Positions 58,747-64,000 of a stretch of 64,000 nt of DNA are shown here, piece by piece (position 1 is the stretch's first letter; each line of letters begins with the position of its first letter). The DNA is taken from NCBI RefSeq assembly GCF_001540865.1, contig NC_033621.1, positions 5,912,666 through 5,976,665 of the forward strand. The letters are read 5' to 3'. This DNA is from Ananas comosus. Lineage: Eukaryota > Streptophyta > Magnoliopsida > Poales > Bromeliaceae. The notes under the pieces are model-generated. The model had not been told where the DNA came from. It did no database searches and saw only the letters and a list, made by a program, of their open reading frames with translations. The translations under genes and the position numbers were made by a program.

Positions 58747-59276
58747 GGCTGGTATGCTATCGGTAGCACGGAGGCCTTCGTGCTACCAAGTTGTTTTCAA
58801 TGATGCGGCTTCCAAATCGACGATCAGCTCCGTTAGACTTGATCTACACTATTAAAAGTATTTGGAATCTAAATTTCATAATTTTTCGACATCATTTGGC
58901 TAGTGATCAAAAGGTCTCAAAATTGACAATTTTAATGGTAGATGTGATGCGTTTGTGAATTTAATAGTGTAAAACAATCCAAATCTGATGAAATTTTTAT
59001 AGAAAATTCTTTTCACAATTTAGAGTAAGATCAATACCTCTGATCTTAAATTCAAGTCTTTTATCATCATTTTTATGAAATTTTTATTTTCAGCCGTTCA
59101 TTTTTAGACTACTCGTTTGATAGGTAAATGACGCCGAAAAATTATGAAATTTAGTTTCCAAATACTTGTAATAGTGTAGATCAAGTCTAACGGAGTCGAT
59201 CGTCGATTTGGAAGCTGCATCATTGAAAACAACTTGGTAGCACGGAGGCCTCCGTGCTACCGATAGCATACCAGCC
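58747..59276. mobile_element. Micron-like foldback element M6
   Basis: GGCTGGTATGCTATCGG and CCGATAGCATACCAGCC are perfect inverted ends. The right arm contains the self-complementary GCACGGAGGCCTCCGTGC (59240-59257). The left (TA)n is preceded by a duplicated junction (58705-58726). The core matches M5, M7 and M8. Confidence 0.88.
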
Positions 59277-59323
59277 TAGCTCTCTATATATATGGATTCG
59301 TCTAAATTCTATTTGTTCGAAAC

Positions 59324-59360
<37 letters not shown>

Positions 59361-59363
<3 letters not shown>

Positions 59364-59903
59364 TTGTGAGCTAGAATACTATTGGTAGTAAACGAGCCGT
59401 TTTACGACCGATTTGTTTTCGATGATAGAGCTTCCAAATTGACGATCGGCTCCGTTAAATATGATCTAAACCATTTAAACTACCTAGAAATCAAATTTCA
59501 CGCACTTTCGATATTGTTCTTTTATCCATTAAGTGAACAGAAAAATGAATGGCTGAAAATGAATACTTTTTAAAAAATGATGATAGGAGTCTTGTAATCA
59601 AGATCAAGAGTATAGATCTTGTTTTAAATAGTTTAAAGAATTTTCTAACAAAAATTCAATTGATTTGGATATCTTTACGCCGTTAAACGAGAAAACGCCT
59701 CTTATCGACCATTAAAATTACAAATTTTGAAACCCTTTGATCATTAGGCAAATGATGTCGAAAAGATTTGAAATTTGATTTCTAAACACTTCAAGTGGTA
59801 TAGATCATGTTCAACGGAGCCGATCGTCAATTTGGAAGTTCTATCATCGAAAACAAATCGGTAGTAAAACGGCTCGTTTACTACCGATAGTATTCTCTCT
59901 CAA

Positions 59904-59906
<3 letters not shown>
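59361..59906. mobile_element. Micron-like foldback element M7
   Basis: GAGTTGTGAGCTAGAATACTA and the right end TAGTATTCTCTCTCAACTC are inverted, though less perfectly than M6. The arms carry GGTAGTAAACG / CGTTTACTACC. A (GA)n run separates the left end from its (TA)n tract. Confidence 0.83.
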
Positions 59907-59964
<58 letters not shown>

Positions 59965-59966
<2 letters not shown>

Positions 59967-60503
59967 ACTTGTGTGCTATTAGGAGCACGGAGGCCTTTGT
60001 GCTCCTAATCCGTTTTCGATGATGAGACTTCCGAAACGACGATTGACTCCGTTAGAGTTGATCTAGCGTATTTGAAGTATTTAGAAAATAATTTTTGCGA
60101 ATTTTTGATATCATTTATCTAGTGATCAAAAGAATTCAAAATCAACAATTTTTAATGGTTAATGTATGCCGTTTGAAAGTTTAACGGTGTAGAAGTATTC
60201 AAATCAGATGAAATATTGGTAGAAAATTTTTTATACTATCTACAAATAAGATCATTATCTCTGATCGAAAATTTTAGTGATACATCATAATTTTTTGTGA
60301 GATTTTTTATTTTCAACCGTTGGTTTTGAGTCCTTTCGATCACTAGGTAAATATTATTGAAAAACCCCAAAATTTATTTTTCAGATAGTTCAAATACACA
60401 CTAGATCAAGTCTAATGGAGCCGAAATGTCGATTCGAAAGTTACATCATCGAATACGGCTTAGGAGCACGGAGGCCTCTGTGCTCCTAATAGCACACAAG
60501 ACC
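59965..60503. mobile_element. Micron-like foldback element M8
   Basis: GGACTTGTGTGCTATTAGGA and TCCTAATAGCACACAAGACC are inverted ends. Long (TA)n tracts flank both sides (about 59907-59964 and 60507-60564). Its arms (AGGAGCACGGAGGCC) match the half element at 51311-51519, so both belong to one subfamily. Confidence 0.88.
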
Positions 60504-60565
<62 letters not shown>

Positions 60566-61003
60566 CACCTTTGAATATTTTTTAATATTTTAATTGCTTG
60601 CGTCCGCATACCATATATGCACTATGAAATTGGGAACCGCATGGATACCGCATACCGCATTTTGGAACATTGCACAAAAGATATACCATGAGCAAGAAAA
60701 GCCACATCCAAAGGCGCGGAAGTAGGGATGCAAACGGGATGGATCTGGGGGTGGGTGCCCCGCCCCACCTCCCGCCCGGACTAGCAAAATCCCGCCCTGC
60801 CTCCCGCCCCGAATCCGTGACGGGTTAAAAACGATATCTCATAATCCGCCCCGCCTCGTAACCGGCCTCCCGCTGGCGCCCCGAATCCGCCCCGTCAACT
60901 AATATTTTTTATAGAATTATAATATTATTGATATTTGTAAAATCAGTAATTCCAGATCAGGACTTCGTTTTGATCCGTGGAACTACCAAGGAAGAATTTG
61001 GCT

Positions 61004-61127
61004 TGTCTCATACACTATGGGGATGGTGAGAAGAGATATATTTTACATCCCAGAGGGGCTATAATTGGAGATACCATTGTTTCTGGTACGGAAGTTCCTA
61101 TATCAATGGGAAATGCCCTACCTTTGA
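61004..61127 (+). pseudogene. rpl2: Plastid-type rpl2 exon 1 fragment, followed by a group II intron start
   Basis: rpl2 encodes large-subunit ribosomal protein L2. The frame reads [33 protein letters not shown] and MGNALPL, the end of rpl2 exon 1. At 61128 the sequence turns to GTGCGG, the consensus start of a group II intron, and the coding match ends, as in plastid rpl2. Similarity upstream of 61004 is lost, and the intron is cut after about 25 bases. A fragment, not expressible. Confidence 0.82.
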
Positions 61128-62144
61128 GTGCGGTTTGAACTATTGATTTACGTTAGTGGCAAATAGCGCCCTAGTTGATGGCATTCCTATCTGTGGCTGG
61201 CACTCGAGGAACCACGGGACACTCCATACAGAGCAAGCAAGTCATTTGGATGAGACGCCCGCGCAAGAACCTCAATTCTCATTAGGAGGTCGAACCAAGG
61301 ACCTATAGAAGTCGGGGCGAATTGAAGGGTGATATCAAATCGGTCTATTTTCGGCGTCATATACATAGTTAGCACATTCGTCATAGTTAGCAGCTCCGTC
61401 CGTTGATCAGGAATAGAGAAAGAAATTTTTTTTTTCTTGACTTTAGATAAAGCGGAAGCTCGTTCCTGGCCTATTTGGCAGTAGCGAATCTGAATTCGTA
61501 ACCCGCCTTGGGCAGGAGTTAAAATAAAATGACTATTCAAGAAAAGACTTCATTTTATTTTTCATTTTTCGGGGTGTCAAAACAAATAAAATAAAATGGT
61601 ATATGTGGTAAAAAATAGGTAATATATTCCCCTTTTTCAAAAAAAAAAAATGATCTTGGAGATTGTGTAAGACGTCTCCGAGCTGTATATCCTCGTTTAA
61701 CTCTGGTCATTGAATCAGATTAAAGCTTAATGAATAACTAATTGATTTCTCTTCTTTCAGTCATCCCTTTCCCCTTCCCCGGTCGATTAATAACAAAACG
61801 GATTATTCCGATATATAAAATATCAATTCCAATGGCTTTTGCTACTATGACCTTCCCAACCACGATTTTGTATTCTATTCCTTCCAGTTATTTCACTGGA
61901 AATAAGAAATTAGAACGATATAAAATTAAAAAAATAGTGGGTTCCATCGTTTCTATGGTTACCTCTTAAACGGTGAGGTCCTCTCTATACACCGGAGCCT
62001 CTTCTTTCATTTAATCAAATATTAGCATCTTGAAGCGGCTCAGCTTGGACAGGTTTGAAAGGGTAGAAGTCAAGTTAGTGTCAGGTCGAGACGAATATCG
62101 TCTATAACCGGAACCGCGAAGTCTCATAGAGACCCGTAGTGAAT

Positions 62145-62414
62145 TCAGACCAAGAGTTCGACAAAGAGGCATCCAAGACGGCCTGTCTCGCAGATCGAAG
62201 CATTAAAATGCTGATCGGAGACAAATCGCGCTCCCCAATCCGCAATTTTCGAATTAGAGAGCTCCTTTATCAGAGATTCGACGATTTTCGGTAAAGAAAA
62301 ACCAAAACCGAGTTCTGACATCACATTCTGATACTCAGCAGCCACCCTGGAATGCCCAATGACGATATCGTCACCGCTTTCGAAACTTTCTGCCAGGATA
62401 TATCCTATCAGCAC
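62145..62414 (-). pseudogene. Mitovirus-like RNA-dependent RNA polymerase fragment (endogenised)
   Basis: An 89-codon minus-strand open segment contains a GDDIVI signature at residues 15-20, the palm-motif C form of mitovirus-type RNA polymerases. A helical stretch and a Ser/Lys region follow, consistent with the next palm motifs. Plant mitochondrial genomes commonly carry such non-retroviral insertions. Only the region around this motif is present; the fingers and thumb regions are absent, so it is a non-functional relic. Its place in an organelle-derived block fits arrival by mitochondrial DNA transfer. Short length makes the family call moderate. Confidence 0.5.
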
Positions 62415-62821
62415 AATACCATATTTTTAATAATATTATATATATAATTAACAATATTAATTATAAAAATCAAAAATATCAATCACAATTCAAAACAAAA
62501 TTCAAAAGTTTTAAATACATGAGAAATGAGAGTACTAACTTATTTATATTTTGAACTTTTTTGTAAATACATTATTTTTTTAGGGATATTCTTTTAAAAT
62601 ATAAATGGCTTTCAGGGCGGATTCGGGGCGGATCATGGCGGGACGGATTCGGGGCAGGTCAAAATTTCTCCCGTTTCCTGCCCCAAATCCATCTCGGATC
62701 ATAAAATTTACCCCGTTTCCTGCCCCGAATCCGTTTATTTTCTCCCATTTACTGCCCCCATCGGGGCAGATCGGGGCAGGAGCTCCACCAATCCGGATCC
62801 GTTTGCATCCCTAAGCGGAAG

Positions 62822-64000
62822 TATCCAAATATTAACAAACAATATATAAGAGAATGACATTTAGAAATACATTGTACTCATCTAGGTTAAAAGTGCAATA
62901 GAAATCGGAAGAAATCAAGTTCCTTCTCTTTACGTGGCTTGCTAAGTGCAACAACTTCATCTCTGCCCCCTCATGGAATCACGGGCTACATTACTAAAAT
63001 ATTTAATCAACCATGCTGCTAACTTACTAACTTAGCATCTTCCAAGCTACATCATATCTGACTAGCATCTTCCAAGCTACATCATGTCTGACATGTCCTT
63101 GTCTCAGATGGTAGAGAGGATGGTTTTACAATGAGATAAAGGGACATTGATCGGTTGTAGCAGCTATGGTTTTGGAAAATTGATGAAGCAAATAAATCTC
63201 GTTTTATTTTCGAATGCAATTTTTTTTTATTTTGTAGGTTCGTGTTTGATTCGGACTTAAATCATTTAGTTTTAGTTGATTTGGCTAACCCAAACCCTTT
63301 TCTCTCATAAACAAAAAAACAATCCCAGAAAGACCTTCGAAATTTTCAAAATTGATTCGTTTTCTATGCATGAATCTTGGGTGACCGTGTTGTGTTGAAA
63401 ACGAAAAAACAATAATTTATTATTAGAGGGCTCTCAACACTATAAATACATGATTCTTGAAGCCTTAAGGGATATAATTTTGGATGAATCGAAAATTCTA
63501 CTCTCACTCTTTATCCTTGGTGTTCTACTTCCTGATGAGATCATCGACGCTTCTTCCTCGCGCCGAGATAGTCTTCTTCCTCGACTTGATCGTTGTCGCT
63601 TCTTCTCGTGACAAGATCGACTTCTACTTCTACCCCCCCCTTTTCTTCCAAGTTACTACCTCATCTTCTTCTTCCCCGTTGCCGAAATTCTACCCATGGT
63701 GTACCGCCCTCCTCGTCGATCGTGGATCCCCCGCAATCGTGTGAATGATGCACTTTTTGTATCTCTCATCTCCTAATATCCTATTATCCCCTTTCAATCT
63801 AGCTTTCCACCATTACCAACCATATTTGCCAAACAACCAAATCTAAAACTTTTAAGTCCGATAAAGCCGAATTCACCTTTTGGAACTATTATATGTATTT
63901 TCAGTTGGTTGTTATTATCTCATATATCGAAGGTTTATCATTATCTTAGTTTTGCTTCAATTCGATTTAATTTTTCGTCTTGCTGAAATTTTTGCTTCCT
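62822..64000. other. Unassigned stretch with a 30-bp tandem duplication
   Basis: TAGCATCTTCCAAGCTACAT plus ten more bases occurs twice in direct succession (63033-63062 and 63063-63092), differing at one position. The rest shows no LTR, TIR or recognised coding segment. The 86-codon ORF from 63484 has serine- and phenylalanine-rich sequence without a known motif and is probably chance. Confidence 0.45.

Larger units (their letters stand above)
57350..60672. mobile_element. hAT-like element filled with four Micron-like elements
   Basis: The imperfect inverted ends CAATGATCCAAAAAGCGGT (left) and CGCATTTTGGAACATTG (right) are flanked by CGCAAAAT and CACAAAAG, 6 of 8 identical, as expected for a decayed 8-bp hAT duplication. 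Subterminal GCATATGCGG and CCGCATACCGCAT motifs repeat at both ends. The core is AT-rich. No transposase was seen. Elements M5-M8 (58139-60503) lie inside its AT-rich middle. Confidence 0.55.
60958..62420. other. Organelle-derived DNA inside the hAT element (probable NUMT with plastid piece)
   Basis: This segment interrupts the AT-rich middle of the hAT element. It contains a plastid rpl2 exon/intron border (61004-61127 and on), an ORF fragment resembling mitovirus polymerases that plant mitochondrial genomes often carry (62145-62414, minus), and other sequence of organelle-like composition (61190-62140) that I could not assign. A mitochondrial source that had earlier taken up plastid DNA explains both parts best; this is inference. 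Confidence 0.6.
60723..62813. mobile_element. hAT-type element carrying an organelle-derived insert; TSD about (C/A)GCGGAAG
   Basis: The perfect 14-base inverted ends TAGGGATGCAAACGG / CCGTTTGCATCCCTA are flanked by CGCGGAAG (60715-60722) and AGCGGAAG (62814-62821), 7 of 8 identical. Subterminal GGGGCGG/CCGCCCC motifs repeat at both ends, and the element's own middle is AT-rich. No hAT transposase was found. About 1.45 kb in the middle (roughly 60958-62420) has a different composition and organelle similarity. Confidence 0.85.

Noticed and set aside
61187..61540. 117-codon minus-strand ORF in the organelle-derived block
   Set aside because: No recognised motif. Probably a chance reading of organelle intergenic DNA.
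61742..61969. 75-codon ORF in the organelle-derived block
   Set aside because: I could not tie it to a plastid or mitochondrial gene from sequence alone, so it is described only as part of the block.

Overview
This is nuclear DNA of a flowering plant, most likely a monocot; the species cannot be fixed from the sequence. The evidence is long-LTR Ty3/Gypsy retrotransposons of chromovirus type (initiator-Met tRNA primer site, integrase with a chromodomain-like tail), TRIM elements, Tourist, hAT and Mutator MITEs, (TA)n-targeted Micron-like foldback elements, an organelle-derived insert and two exons of the peroxisomal AAA ATPase PEX6. The window is almost entirely nested transposons. I found no complete host gene, rRNA, tRNA or CRISPR array.

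Layout. 1-18318 is one old, heavily decayed Ty3/Gypsy element (gypsy-1, plus strand). Its pol reads on across several insertions: a Tourist MITE (1612-2419), a TRIM (2510-11682) carrying a solo LTR in each of its own two LTRs, one of which holds a further solo LTR, and a 3.9 kb solo LTR (11876-15816) inside the integrase zinc-binding region. 18319-20149 is part of another antisense LTR. 20150-36747 is a younger element (gypsy-2, plus strand) with 5' LTR, PBS, gag, protease, RT, RNase H, integrase, PPT and a split 3' LTR. One 2.5 kb solo LTR sits in its protease/RT junction, and two more copies of the same LTR family, one inside the other, sit in its 3' LTR. 36770-39073 is another solo LTR. 39074-41022 holds the PEX6 fragment (minus strand). 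41023-51310 is an unclear pile of antisense and sense LTRs with a one-base gap and a 1.1 kb duplication. 51311-54719 and 58139-60503 are Micron-like foldback elements in (TA)n tracts; one of them holds a tandem TRIM array. 55465-56122 is a Mutator-type MITE with a GC-rich core. 57350-60672 and 60723-62813 are hAT-like elements; the second holds an organelle-derived segment with a plastid rpl2 fragment and a mitovirus-like polymerase fragment.

Target-site duplications (TSDs) read directly from the sequence fix most insertion borders: TTA for Tourist, 5 bp for LTR elements, 9 bp for the Mutator-type element, about 8 bp for hAT.

The most interesting signals lie inside the LTRs. (1) U3 clusters of the palindrome TGTACCGGTACA recur in many otherwise divergent LTRs, while other LTR families carry different palindromes at the same place. 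(2) A hairpin with CTTG/CAAG at its base and compensatory stem changes recurs in at least eight LTRs. (3) A roughly 80-bp module capable of forming a second hairpin is shared by at least thirteen LTR copies. None of these is explained by coding capacity. Identity and divergence statements are by eye; no alignment or database search was run.
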